A program made the position numbers and the translations under genes. DNA of 64,000 bases from Brevibacterium sp. JSBI002 (GTDB taxonomy: Bacteria > Actinomycetota > Actinomycetes > Actinomycetales > Brevibacteriaceae): assembly GCF_026013965.1 (NCBI RefSeq), contig NZ_CP110341.1, forward strand, positions 186,001 through 250,000, given 5' to 3'. Numbering within the stretch: position 1 is the first letter of the stretch; the number at the start of each line of letters is the position of its first letter. Below are positions 24,073 to 32,641 of this stretch, piece after piece. The notes beneath the pieces were generated by a model. The model saw only the letters and a program-made list of their open reading frames with translations. It searched no databases and was not told the DNA's origin.

Positions 24073-25578
24073 ATGACCACACCTTCATCAACCGTGCCCG
24101 AAAGCTCGGGCCCGGAACCGACTCACCACCGTGACCACCCCGTCCACTCCGACCGGCCCTTTCCGTGGTTCGGCCCGCTCCTGCGCCGTCTCCACTTCTA
24201 CGCGGGCATCCTCATCGGTCCGTTCATCCTCATCGCCGCGCTCACCGGGGCGGCCTACGCGATCAGTCCGACGCTCGAGAAGGTGGTCTATGCCGACCAG
24301 CTCAGCGTCCCCGCCACCGACGACCCGCTGCCACTGGCCGCCCAGATCGACGCCGCGAATTCCGTCATTGCAGGCAGCGATTCGACGCTGTCTGCCGTGC
24401 GGCCGGCTCCCGAGCCGGGCGATACCACGCGAGTGATGTATTCCGATCCCAGCCTCGGCGAGAGCGAATCCCGGGCGATCTTCGTCGATCCCGCCACCGC
24501 CGAGGTGGTCGGTGACCTCACCGTCTACGGAACCTCGGGTGCCCTGCCGCTGCGGACGTGGATCGATCAGATGCACCGGAGCCTCCACCTCGGCGATGTC
24601 GGGCGGATCTACAGCGAACTCGCCGCCTCATGGTTGGGAATCGTCGCCGCCGCGGGTCTCGTGCTCTGGATCCTCCGCGCTCGCAAAACGAAGAAGCCCG
24701 CCGCGATGATGCGACCGAACCGGAAGCACAAGGGGCTGAGACGCACGTTCTCCTGGCACGCTTCGGTCGGTGTCTGGGCGGCGATCGGCATGCTCTTCCT
24801 CTCGGCCACCGGGATCACGTGGTCGCAGTTCGGCGGGGAGAACGTGACGAAGCTGCGTGCGGCGCTGAGCTGGGAGACCCCGGCGGTGTCGACGGAACTT
24901 GGCAGCGCGGCCGCCGCGCATGCTGACGGCGGGTCCGGGCACGCTGGTCACGAAGGCCACGCCGGGCACGAGGGCCACTCGGGAACCGGCGCCTCGGCAG
25001 GGTCCGATTTCGATCCGGCCGATTTCGACATGATGCTGTCGATGGCGCGCGGAGTCGGCATCGACTCCGAGTCCGTCGAGATCCTGCCGCCCGAGGACGA
25101 CGGATCTGCGTGGGTGGTGCAGGAGATCCAGCGCAGCTGGCCCACCCAGGTCGATGCGGTCGCCTTCGACCCCGAGACGATGGAGGCCACTGACCGTGTC
25201 GACTTCTCCGACTACGAGGCAGCGGCGAAGCTCGCCCGCTGGGGCATCGACCTGCATATGGGCACACTGTTCGGTTTGGCCAACCAGATTGTGCTCTTCG
25301 CCCTGGCCATCGGCATCGCAGCGATGGTCGTCTGGGGCTATGTCATGTGGTGGCGGAGGCGGCCGAAGCGGAATCCGGCGAAGAGGTTCGGGCGCGCACC
25401 CGCACGCGGTGTGCTGAATGGGGCTCCATGGTGGGGAGTGGCTGCGATCGTCGTTGTCGCAATCGCGATCGGTGTGTTCCTGCCGCTGGTGGGCATCAGC
25501 CTTATCGGGTTCGTGGTTATCGATGTGCTGCTCGGGCTGAGGGCGCGCCGTCGTGAGCGGCGGTCCATGACGATCTAA
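24073..25578 (+). CDS. PepSY-associated transmembrane protein with His-rich loop
   Basis: A 501-aa PepSY_TM family protein with four main membrane helices: the first about residues 40-65 (LHFYAGILIGPFILIAALTGAAYAI), then the RTFSWHASVGVWAAIGMLFLSATGITW unit, and two at the C-terminus. Between helices lies a repeated GHAGHEGH-type loop near residue 300, which should bind copper or another metal. PepSY_TM proteins are linked to iron-siderophore reduction and copper handling. It probably works with the His-rich protein upstream. Its promoter region carries four direct repeats, and a strong 72-nt hairpin follows the stop. Confidence 0.8.
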   Translation: MTTPSSTVPESSGPEPTHHRDHPVHSDRPFPWFGPLLRRLHFYAGILIGPFILIAALTGAAYAISPTLEKVVYADQLSVPATDDPLPLAAQIDAANSVIAGSDSTLSAVRPAPEPGDTTRVMYSDPSLGESESRAIFVDPATAEVVGDLTVYGTSGALPLRTWIDQMHRSLHLGDVGRIYSELAASWLGIVAAAGLVLWILRARKTKKPAAMMRPNRKHKGLRRTFSWHASVGVWAAIGMLFLSATGITWSQFGGENVTKLRAALSWETPAVSTELGSAAAAHADGGSGHAGHEGHAGHEGHSGTGASAGSDFDPADFDMMLSMARGVGIDSESVEILPPEDDGSAWVVQEIQRSWPTQVDAVAFDPETMEATDRVDFSDYEAAAKLARWGIDLHMGTLFGLANQIVLFALAIGIAAMVVWGYVMWWRRRPKRNPAKRFGRAPARGVLNGAPWWGVAAIVVVAIAIGVFLPLVGISLIGFVVIDVLLGLRARRRERRSMTI

Positions 25579-25655
25579 TGCTCACCGCACCCATTCAGTA
25601 CCGGGCTGGCGCCGACACACATCACATCAGGTGCACGTCGCAACCACCTTAGGCG

Positions 25656-25727
25656 CGGGCTGACATCACCTTTTGGACAGGTCATCAGGTTTCGAACCGA
25701 TGATCTGTCCAAAAGGTGATGAGCCCG
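25656..25727 (+). terminator. 72-nt hairpin, core arm CATCACCTTTTGGACAG
   Basis: A 17-bp perfect core (25664-25680 with 25705-25721) is extended outward by CGGGCT/AGCCCG across a 2-nt bulge and inward by TCATC/GATGA and GGTT/AACC around a 3-nt loop. It lies 78 bp after the PepSY stop, in a 311-bp gap with no other gene. The left arm contains TTTT and the right arm AAAA, so a bidirectional terminator is possible. The last 160 bp of the gap should hold the promoter of the MMPL gene. Confidence 0.65.
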
Positions 25728-25889
25728 GATGCAACGGTCGCCAGTCGCGAAGCCGAGCGGCCCGAACCTGCCGGCGCGCATCCTCGCCAGTGCACATTAC
25801 GTGTTTTTCGAAGCTCTTCACTCGATGGGAACTCCTGCTCTTACTGTCGAACGCGAGGTGGTAAACGTCAAAAGGCGTAGCCTGGGACC

Positions 25890-28223
25890 ATGCCCCGTCA
25901 CCTCCTGACCTCGACGCCGCCGAATCCCGACCCTCGCCGAGGGGGTCCCGCCGGTGACGACGTAGACGGCGCCGACACAGCTGCCGCGCCCAAACAGCAC
26001 CCTAAGGGTCCCGTCCGCGGCCGTGGGGCACTGCTCGCCCTCTTCGCCGTCCTCCTCGTCGCCTGGGTCGGCATCTCCGGAGTCGGAGGCCCGTACTTCG
26101 GCAAGATCTCCGAGGTCGCCACCAACGACCGCTCATCGTTCCTCCCCGAATCCGCGGAATCCACGCGCGCTCAGGACCAGATCGAGAAGTTCAGCGACCT
26201 CGACTATGTTCCCGCTATCGTCGTGCTCGAGAACAGCGACGGAGTCACCGACGACGACCGGTCCCGACTCGATGAGCTGACGAAGACCCTCGAAGACGAC
26301 GATCTGCTGGCCGCAGACCCCTCACCGGCCATCCCGTCAGACGACGGCGAGGCACTCCAACTCATCCTCCCGGTCTCCTCGACGACCACCTCCGATGACG
26401 TCGAATCCATCAGAGACGCGGTCGGGAAGGTCTTCCCGACCGCGGTCGCCGCCGATATGACCCCGGATCAGGCCGCCGAGGCCCCGACCACCGTGGCAGA
26501 CGTCCACGTCACCGGTCCGGCGGGATTCTCCGCCGACCTCTCCGAAGCCTTCGCCGGCATCGACGGCATCCTCCTGCTCGTCGCACTCATCGCCGTCTTC
26601 GTCATCCTCATCATCGTCTACCGCTCTCCGCTGCTGCCGGTCATCGTCCTCTTCACCTCGGTCGCCGCGCTTTCCGCGTCGATCTTCGTCATCTGGCATC
26701 TCGCCGACGCCGGGATCCTGCTCATCAACGGCCAGGTCCAGGGCATCCTCTTCATCCTCGTCGTCGGCGCCACCACGGACTATTCCCTCCTCGTCGTGGC
26801 CCGGTTCCGCGATGCCCTGCAGGCCGAGCCGGATCGTGTTCGGGCCGGGCTCGCTGCGCTCAAGGGAGTGCTCGAACCGATCGCGGCCTCCGGAGGCACC
26901 GTCATCGCCGGCCTCCTGGTCCTCCTGCTCACCGACCTTGCGTCGACGCGCGCCCTCGGCCCGGTCGCCGCGATCGGCATCGTCGTGGCGATGTTCGCAG
27001 CACTGACCTTCCTGCCCGCCGCGCTCATCATCATCGGTCGTGCCGTGTTCTGGCCGTTCCGGCCCCAGGTGACGACCGCCGAGGTGGGGCTCCGTAAGAA
27101 GGGAATGTGGGCCCGGATCGCGGGTGGGATCGCCGCCCGACCGCGCCTGATCTGGATCGGACTCGTCATCCTGCTGGCTCTGCCGCTCATCGCGGTGCCG
27201 CAGTTCAAGGCCTCCGGGGTCGCGCAGAGCGAGTTCGTGCTCGGCGAATCCGAGGCTCGTGACGGCCAGGACGTCCTGGCCGAGCATTTCCCAGGTGGGT
27301 CCGGAACTCCGACCCAGGTCGTGCTCGACGCGAACGAACTGAGTACTGCCGCCGAGGCGGTCGGCCGCCTCGGCGGGGTCGGTTCGATGACCGTGGCCGC
27401 TGAGGATTCCCCGAGCGGAACCATCGGGATCGACGAGGACGGAAAGCTCCAGCCCCCGCAGGGTGGCCCGGCCAGCGTAGCACCGGATGCTGCCGGCGGC
27501 TCGGCGGCGATCGATCCCACCGAGGTCGACGGTCAGGTCCTCCTCGAAGTCACCCTCTCCGATGCGGCGGACTCCCTGGCTGCCGAGACGACGGTGACGG
27601 AGATCCGCGAGGCCGTCCACGACGTCGACCCCGATGCGCTGGTGGGCGGGCAGACCGCGGTCGACCTCGACACGAACAACACCGCCGAGGCGGACCGGAC
27701 CCTGGCGATCCCGATCATCCTGGTTGTCATCACGGTCATCCTCATCCTGCTGTTGCGGTCCCTGTTCGCGCCGCTGCTGCTCGTGGTCCTGACCGTGCTG
27801 TCCTTCGGCACCGCGCTGGGAGTCTCGGCGCTCGTGTTCAACCACCTCATCGGATTCCCGGGTGCCGATCCCTCGGTGCCGCTCTACGCCTTCGTCTTCC
27901 TCGTCGCGCTCGGCATCGACTACAACATCTTCCTCATGTCCAGGGTGCGCGAGGAGTCGCTCAAGGTGGGCACAAGGGCAGGCGTGCTCAAGGGGCTCGT
28001 GGCGACGGGTGGGGTGATCACCTCGGCGGGCGTGGTGCTTGCGGCGACCTTCGCGGCACTCGGGGTCATCCCGATCATGTTCCTCGTCCAGCTCGCCTTC
28101 ATCGTCACTTTCGGCGTGCTGCTCGACGCCATCCTCGTGCGCTCGCTCGTCGTCCCGGCGCTCGTCCACGACATCGGACGCGGAGTGTGGTGGCCGTGGC
28201 GGAAGCGGATCCCGCAAGACTGA
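25890..28223 (+). CDS. MMPL family RND-type exporter
   Basis: A 777-aa MMPL/RND-like transporter with 12 helices arranged as 1 + 5 and 1 + 5 and two large external domains. The conserved VVGATTDYSLLVVARFRD and VALGIDYNIFLMSRVREE segments (TM4 and TM10) hold the Asp-Tyr pairs that relay protons. It should export a lipid or amphipathic compound. A Pro/Gly/Asp-rich 40-residue cytoplasmic N-terminus precedes TM1. The MarR gene 270 bp downstream in the same direction is a plausible regulator; the gap between them has the CCGCCTCGGCGA motif and a CCCCCGG/CCGGGGG dyad. Confidence 0.9.
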   Translation: MPRHLLTSTPPNPDPRRGGPAGDDVDGADTAAAPKQHPKGPVRGRGALLALFAVLLVAWVGISGVGGPYFGKISEVATNDRSSFLPESAESTRAQDQIEKFSDLDYVPAIVVLENSDGVTDDDRSRLDELTKTLEDDDLLAADPSPAIPSDDGEALQLILPVSSTTTSDDVESIRDAVGKVFPTAVAADMTPDQAAEAPTTVADVHVTGPAGFSADLSEAFAGIDGILLLVALIAVFVILIIVYRSPLLPVIVLFTSVAALSASIFVIWHLADAGILLINGQVQGILFILVVGATTDYSLLVVARFRDALQAEPDRVRAGLAALKGVLEPIAASGGTVIAGLLVLLLTDLASTRALGPVAAIGIVVAMFAALTFLPAALIIIGRAVFWPFRPQVTTAEVGLRKKGMWARIAGGIAARPRLIWIGLVILLALPLIAVPQFKASGVAQSEFVLGESEARDGQDVLAEHFPGGSGTPTQVVLDANELSTAAEAVGRLGGVGSMTVAAEDSPSGTIGIDEDGKLQPPQGGPASVAPDAAGGSAAIDPTEVDGQVLLEVTLSDAADSLAAETTVTEIREAVHDVDPDALVGGQTAVDLDTNNTAEADRTLAIPIILVVITVILILLLRSLFAPLLLVVLTVLSFGTALGVSALVFNHLIGFPGADPSVPLYAFVFLVALGIDYNIFLMSRVREESLKVGTRAGVLKGLVATGGVITSAGVVLAATFAALGVIPIMFLVQLAFIVTFGVLLDAILVRSLVVPALVHDIGRGVWWPWRKRIPQD

Positions 28224-28440
28224 GCCGGGCGGGGATCGGGCGAGCCGCCTCGGCGAGGTCGAACCGATGGTGAAGGGCCGGCGGCGGCAACACGATACCC
28301 CCGGAGTGAGACCGGAGTCCGGGCGACTCTGCTCAATCTCTCCAGCCGGGGGTACGTTGGGGATGTGGCGGGTACTGACGCCGAGGGGTGGTCGACGGGC
28401 CCCGAACCTGGGGCCAGTTATATCATTGAACTACTATTCT

Positions 28441-28454
28441 GTTGACTATGCAAC
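28441..28454. promoter_or_regulatory. GTTGACTATGCAAC dyad before the MarR gene
   Basis: GTTG-N6-CAAC symmetry in a notably AT-rich stretch (28418-28462) immediately before the MarR gene, which also contains TTGAAC and TTGACT -35-like hexamers. Position and symmetry fit a self-regulatory MarR operator overlapping a promoter. Confidence 0.4.
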
Positions 28455-28494
28455 AAAAGTGTGGCATGACACATCGACGAGCGGGGGCGGACCG

Positions 28495-28956
28495 ATGGAC
28501 AAGACGACTCCGGTGAGCAGCATGATCAGGCAGAACGGCCCAATCAAGATCGCGGCCTGGCGTCTGATGATGGAGAAGTATCAGGACTTCTATACGAGGT
28601 TCGTACACGAGTTCCGGACGCGGCACGGGCTGACCGTGAACGAGTTCGACGTGCTCATCAACGCCCGACCCGAGCCCCAGGTGCGCCATCGAGACCTGCT
28701 GCGCAGCCTCGTGATCAGCCGCAGCGCGCTCAGTCGACTGCTCGGCAAGCTCGAGGATCGTGGCTTGGTCACGCAAGAGCCCGACCCGGAGGATCAGCGC
28801 GGGGTGCTCGTCGCCCTGACCGAGGAGGGACTGCGGCTCTGCGACGAGGCGGCCGCGACGAATGCGGAGATCATCCTCGACGGTTTCGCCGGGCTCACGG
28901 ATGCCGAGGCCGACGAGATCTTCGAGCTCGTCTCGAAGATCTGCCCGGTCGAGTAG
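28495..28956 (+). CDS. MarR family transcriptional regulator
   Basis: A 153-aa MarR-type winged-helix regulator: AWRLMMEKYQDFYTRFVHEF dimer helix, RHRDLLRSLVISRSALSRLLGKLEDRGLV recognition region and the wing EPDPEDQRGVLVALTEEG with the conserved D-x-R. The start at 28495 is the first to leave the AT-rich promoter region intact; GGGGGCGG is a weak ribosome site. It may control itself, the MMPL exporter upstream, or the pirin gene 73 bp downstream, whose family is often linked to stress regulators. Confidence 0.88.
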   Translation: MDKTTPVSSMIRQNGPIKIAAWRLMMEKYQDFYTRFVHEFRTRHGLTVNEFDVLINARPEPQVRHRDLLRSLVISRSALSRLLGKLEDRGLVTQEPDPEDQRGVLVALTEEGLRLCDEAAATNAEIILDGFAGLTDAEADEIFELVSKICPVE

Positions 28957-29029
28957 GGGAGCGGGTGAGCGGCATTCTCGCGGAACTGTCCCCCTCCCCG
29001 CCGGCCGCGAAGAGGGCTACGATGTGGCC

Positions 29030-30085
29030 ATGAGCAACGTCGAGACCCGCCCCGATCAAGTGGTCTGCAAGGCCGGGGGACTGCCCGGGCCGGCCTGTGA
29101 CCAGCAGGGACGTTCCCCGGTTGAGATCATCACCTCCCGTGAGGTGCCGCTCGGCGGTCCACGGGCGATGATCGTGCGCCGCACCCTGCCGCAGCGGCAG
29201 CGCTCCCTCATCGGCCCCTGGTGCTTCGTCGACCACTACGGACCCGCCGATGTCTCGGTCACCGGCGGCATGGACGTCGCCCCGCACCCGCACACCGGAC
29301 TGCAGACCGTGAGCTGGCTGTTCGAAGGCGCCATCCAGCACATCGACTCCGGCGGCAGCGCGGGCCTCGTCCTGCCCGGCGAGGTCAACCTCATGACCGC
29401 CGGCGCCGGCATCTGCCACTCCGAGGTCTCGACCGAGGAAACCACGACCCTCCACGGCGTCCAGCTGCGGCTGGCCCTGCCCGAGGCCACCCGCCACCAG
29501 CCCGAACGCGAATTCGAGCACTTCGAACCCGTCCCTGTCTCCTTCGCCGGCGGAGAGATGCTCGTCTTCCTCGGAAAACTCTGGGGAACGGAGTCTCCGG
29601 TGCAGACTCATTCGCCGCTGCTCGGCGCCGAAATCCGCCTCGACCCCGGTGCGAGCATCGACCTGCCCGTGAATCCGGGATTCGAGCACGGCGTCCTCGT
29701 CGACTCCGGCGATATCGCCCTGGAGAACGTCGACCTGCCCGTCGCGGCGGTCGGCTACACGGGCACCGGTGTTGAAGAGCTGCGCATCGCCAACCGCAGC
29801 GACGAACCCGCCCGACTCATCCTCCTCGGCGGCGAACCGTTCCCAGAAGAGATCGTCATGTGGTGGAACTTCGTCGGCCGCACCCATGAGGAGATCGCGG
29901 CCTACCGTGAGGAATGGCAGGCTGAAGGTGACCGCTTCGGCGTCGTCGACGGCTACGTCGGCAAGGGCGGGCCCGGCCGCAATGCCGACGGCATGGGAAG
30001 GCTTCCCGCGCCGAGGCTGCCCGACGTCACGATCAGACCGCGGAAGAATCCGCCGCCCCAGGTTCGAGGTGGACCCGCGGAATAG
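29030..30085 (+). CDS. Pirin family protein
   Basis: A 351-aa bicupin of the pirin family. The N-terminal cupin holds the metal ligands in APHPHTGLQTVSWLFEG (two His) and ICHSEVS (His, Glu), with LMTAGAGICHSE as signature. The C-terminal pirin_C domain follows from about residue 180. At 351 aa it is longer than the common 230-290-aa forms because of an extended Pro/Arg-rich tail. Pirins are Fe-containing proteins with quercetinase activity or regulatory roles; which applies here is unknown. Confidence 0.9.
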   Translation: MSNVETRPDQVVCKAGGLPGPACDQQGRSPVEIITSREVPLGGPRAMIVRRTLPQRQRSLIGPWCFVDHYGPADVSVTGGMDVAPHPHTGLQTVSWLFEGAIQHIDSGGSAGLVLPGEVNLMTAGAGICHSEVSTEETTTLHGVQLRLALPEATRHQPEREFEHFEPVPVSFAGGEMLVFLGKLWGTESPVQTHSPLLGAEIRLDPGASIDLPVNPGFEHGVLVDSGDIALENVDLPVAAVGYTGTGVEELRIANRSDEPARLILLGGEPFPEEIVMWWNFVGRTHEEIAAYREEWQAEGDRFGVVDGYVGKGGPGRNADGMGRLPAPRLPDVTIRPRKNPPPQVRGGPAE

Positions 30086-30144
30086 AGCGGTGCCGAATTC
30101 CGCTTCACCCAGTACCAGCAGAGCACGACGAAAGGGTTATAGCC

Positions 30145-30519
30145 ATGGTGAAGACATTCGAGGACAAGACCGGCGCCGAGGTGACCGTCTCGATCAACGA
30201 GGCCACCCGGTCCTATGACATCGCCGTCGCCGACGGCACCGTCGCCGGCCACGCGTATTTCCTGCCAGGTCCCGAGGCAGAGACCGAACGCATCTTCCAT
30301 CACACCGTCGTCGATGAACAGTTCGGCGGTCGTGGGTTATCGAAGATCCTCGTCGCCGAAGCGCTCGAGGACTCACGCGAACGCGGAATCACGGTGGTGC
30401 CCGTGTGCCCGCTCTTCGTCAAGAAGCTCCAGGAGGCCGGCGACGACTACACGGCACAGGGCGGGAAGTTTCGTAACGCCACTGGCGCCGACATGGACAT
30501 CGTTGAGCGGCACAGTTGA
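30145..30519 (+). CDS. GNAT acetyltransferase, small YjdJ/NATD1 type
   Basis: A 124-aa minimal GNAT domain. The segment GHAYFLPGP...IFHHTVVDEQFGGRGLSKILVAEALEDSRERGITVVPVCPLFVKKL contains the V-x-x-x-x-G-R-G-L acetyl-CoA loop and the CP-x-x-x-K signature of the YjdJ/NATD1 group. Substrate unknown. It follows pirin by 59 bp with AAAGGG before the ATG and is convergent with the Arr gene. Confidence 0.85.
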   Translation: MVKTFEDKTGAEVTVSINEATRSYDIAVADGTVAGHAYFLPGPEAETERIFHHTVVDEQFGGRGLSKILVAEALEDSRERGITVVPVCPLFVKKLQEAGDDYTAQGGKFRNATGADMDIVERHS

Positions 30520-30589
30520 GTTCGGGCACGCGTTCACTCGACCACGGGTGGGACGGTGTCGTCGTGACCGGTCAGCTGCCTCGGCGAAA

Positions 30590-31003
30590 TCAGTTGATGA
30601 TCTCTTTGTCGTCGTCTGCACGGATGGCGTCGAGGCGCTCGCGCCACATCTGCAGGTCCTGCTCGCTCAGGCGCTTCCAGTCGGTGACCTCGCGGACGAT
30701 GCGCAGGGGTTCGCTGCTGCGGAAGGACCGTGTGGGGTTGCCGGGGAACTTCTTGTCCGTGACGTTCGGGTCGTCGACGAAGTCGCCGAGGGGTTCGACC
30801 TCGTAGACGTGCGGAGATCCGGAGTTGAGGGCGGCCACCTCGGCGGCGAGCCCTGCCCCGTCGACGAGCGAGGTGAAGTAGATATGGTTCATCGTCACTT
30901 CGGGCCGGTAGTTCGAGGCGAAGCCTGCGGTCAGCAGGTCTCCCGGTGAGAGTTCGGCACGGGTGCCGTGGAAGAAGGGTCCTTCATCGAGTGCTGCAGC
31001 CAT
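30590..31003 (-). CDS. arr: Rifampin ADP-ribosyltransferase (Arr)
   Basis: A 137-aa protein of the usual Arr length. FFHGTRAELSPGDLLTAGFASNY holds the NAD-binding His, NHIYFTS the conserved Tyr region, and YEVEPLGDFVDDPNVTDKKFPGNPTRSFRS the catalytic Asp segment. Arr transfers ADP-ribose from NAD+ to rifampin. The ATG at 31003 begins directly before the conserved start of the domain. Chromosomal arr genes are common in environmental actinobacteria. It is divergent from the Nramp-like gene with a 236-bp intergenic region and shows no flanking mobile element. Confidence 0.88.
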   Translation of the reverse strand: MAAALDEGPFFHGTRAELSPGDLLTAGFASNYRPEVTMNHIYFTSLVDGAGLAAEVAALNSGSPHVYEVEPLGDFVDDPNVTDKKFPGNPTRSFRSSEPLRIVREVTDWKRLSEQDLQMWRERLDAIRADDDKEIIN

Positions 31004-31239
31004 GGCGTCGAATATACGCTCGCAGACTGCGAATCGGCCTGAGGATCGGCGACTAGAATGGGCCGTGAGCGGGTGGTGAACAGCCCTGCGGCATGGGTTG
31101 AACCTGCGGCGCTTCCCGGTTGTTGAGACTTCCGTTCCGGAATGTGACGACCTCGGCCATACTCTCCTGAGCGAACGATGCCCCGTGCGAACGTCTCCGG
31201 TGGCGTCGACGAACCCACGTGAAGGAGCCCACCCCGCCA

Positions 31240-32547
31240 ATGTCCGCCGAAACGACATCGCAGACGAAGAACGCCGCCTCGGCGCCGACATCATGGACCG
31301 GACGCCTCCGCCTCATCGGTCCGGGCATCGTGCTCGCCCTGGCCAGCGTCGGGGCGTCGGACATGATCACGACGATGAACTCCGGAGCGGAATACGGGCT
31401 CGCGCTCATCTGGGTGTTCACGGTTGGCATCGCCCTCAAGTTCGTCCTCTCCGAGGCGGTCGCGCGGCTGCAGATGAGTGGCGACCGGTCACTGATCTCC
31501 CACCTCACCGGCTTCGGCGGGCGGACCTTCCCGGTGCTCTTCCTCATCGCCGAACTGCTCGTCGGGCTCTTCTTCGGCGCCGGCGTCGTTGCGGTGACGA
31601 CGAACATCCTCCAGGCGATCTTCCCGGTGCTTCCGTTCTGGCCGACGGCCGTCGTCGTGCTGCTCTCGGCCTCGGTGCTGGTGGGCATCGGCCGCTACGG
31701 TCTCGTCGAAAAGGCGATGATGGGCTTCGGGATCATCATGTTCTTCGGCATCATCGCGCTCGCAATCTCCGTCTTCCAAGGTGACGGCGCCCAACAGGTC
31801 GCCGCCGAGACCGTGGTCCCGACGTTCCCGAACACGTCCATCATCACGGTCATGTCGCTCATCGGCGGCGTCGGCGGGGCGACCGGCATCCTCGCGTACT
31901 CGTTCTGGATCCGGGAGAAGTCCTGGCGGAGTCCGGACTGGAAACCCGTCGTCCGCCTCGACCTCGTCATCAGCTACGGCCTCGTCTTCGTCTTCGCCGT
32001 GGCGATGAGTGCGGTCGGGGCCTTCATCCTCTACGGCCAGGGCTTCACGATCGCGGACAACGACTCACTGTTCGCGATCGCCGACAGTCTAGTCAGCCGC
32101 ATCGGTGACGTCGGACGAATGGTCTTCCTCATCAGCTTCCTCGCCGTGGTGTACACGAGCGTGCTCGGCGGATTCTCCGGCATCGCCTACGTCACCGCCG
32201 ACTGCCTGCGAGTGCTCAGGCGTTACCCGCACCAGGACGAGGCCCGCTTCGACATGTCGGCGAAGTCGGTCGAGTTCCGCGGCGCGCTCGTCTACCTGTC
32301 GGTGGCGACGCTGGTGATCATGGGACTCGGCAAGCCCGTCACCCTCGTCCTCGTCTACGCTGCGATCAGCGCGTTCATCCTGCCGGTGCTCGCGCTCGCC
32401 CTGCTCGTCATCCTCAACCGCGAATCCGTGCCGACCGGTCTGCGCAACACGAAATGGTCGAACGTGCTGCTGGGCATCTGCCTGGCCCTGTTCGGATTCC
32501 TCGCGGCCCTGCAGGTGCGGGAGTCGGTGATGGGGTTCATCGGGTGA
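31240..32547 (+). CDS. Nramp-like metal/solute carrier lacking the DPGN motif
   Basis: A 435-aa protein with 11 predicted helices and Nramp-family architecture. In helix 1 the usual DPGN metal-binding motif is replaced by GASDM (residues 38-42), and the helix-6 MPH motif is replaced by GGATGILAYSFWIREKSW. It therefore may not carry Mn/Fe like classical MntH. The ATG at 31240 has AAGGAG about 14 nt upstream; an in-frame start seven codons earlier is possible. It is divergent from arr, and a short CACCCGACA hairpin follows. Confidence 0.75.
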   Translation: MSAETTSQTKNAASAPTSWTGRLRLIGPGIVLALASVGASDMITTMNSGAEYGLALIWVFTVGIALKFVLSEAVARLQMSGDRSLISHLTGFGGRTFPVLFLIAELLVGLFFGAGVVAVTTNILQAIFPVLPFWPTAVVVLLSASVLVGIGRYGLVEKAMMGFGIIMFFGIIALAISVFQGDGAQQVAAETVVPTFPNTSIITVMSLIGGVGGATGILAYSFWIREKSWRSPDWKPVVRLDLVISYGLVFVFAVAMSAVGAFILYGQGFTIADNDSLFAIADSLVSRIGDVGRMVFLISFLAVVYTSVLGGFSGIAYVTADCLRVLRRYPHQDEARFDMSAKSVEFRGALVYLSVATLVIMGLGKPVTLVLVYAAISAFILPVLALALLVILNRESVPTGLRNTKWSNVLLGICLALFGFLAALQVRESVMGFIG

Positions 32548-32556
32548 AGTGAGGCG

Positions 32557-32576
32557 CACCCGACAACTGTCGGGTG
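32557..32576 (+). terminator. Hairpin CACCCGACA/TGTCGGGTG
   Basis: A 9-bp perfect stem with a 2-nt loop starts 10 bp after the Nramp-like stop. No T-run follows, as is common in high-GC actinobacterial terminators. Confidence 0.5.
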
Positions 32577-32641
32577 ACTGCGCGAAAAGCACGATGGTCT
32601 GGCGGTAGTACCACGGTGCCGGGATCGGCATACTTGGTGAC

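Noticed and set aside
26337..28217. A 626-codon open frame antisense to the MMPL gene
   Set aside because: Its Glu/Asp/Arg-rich composition has no motif, whereas the plus strand encodes a complete MMPL exporter.
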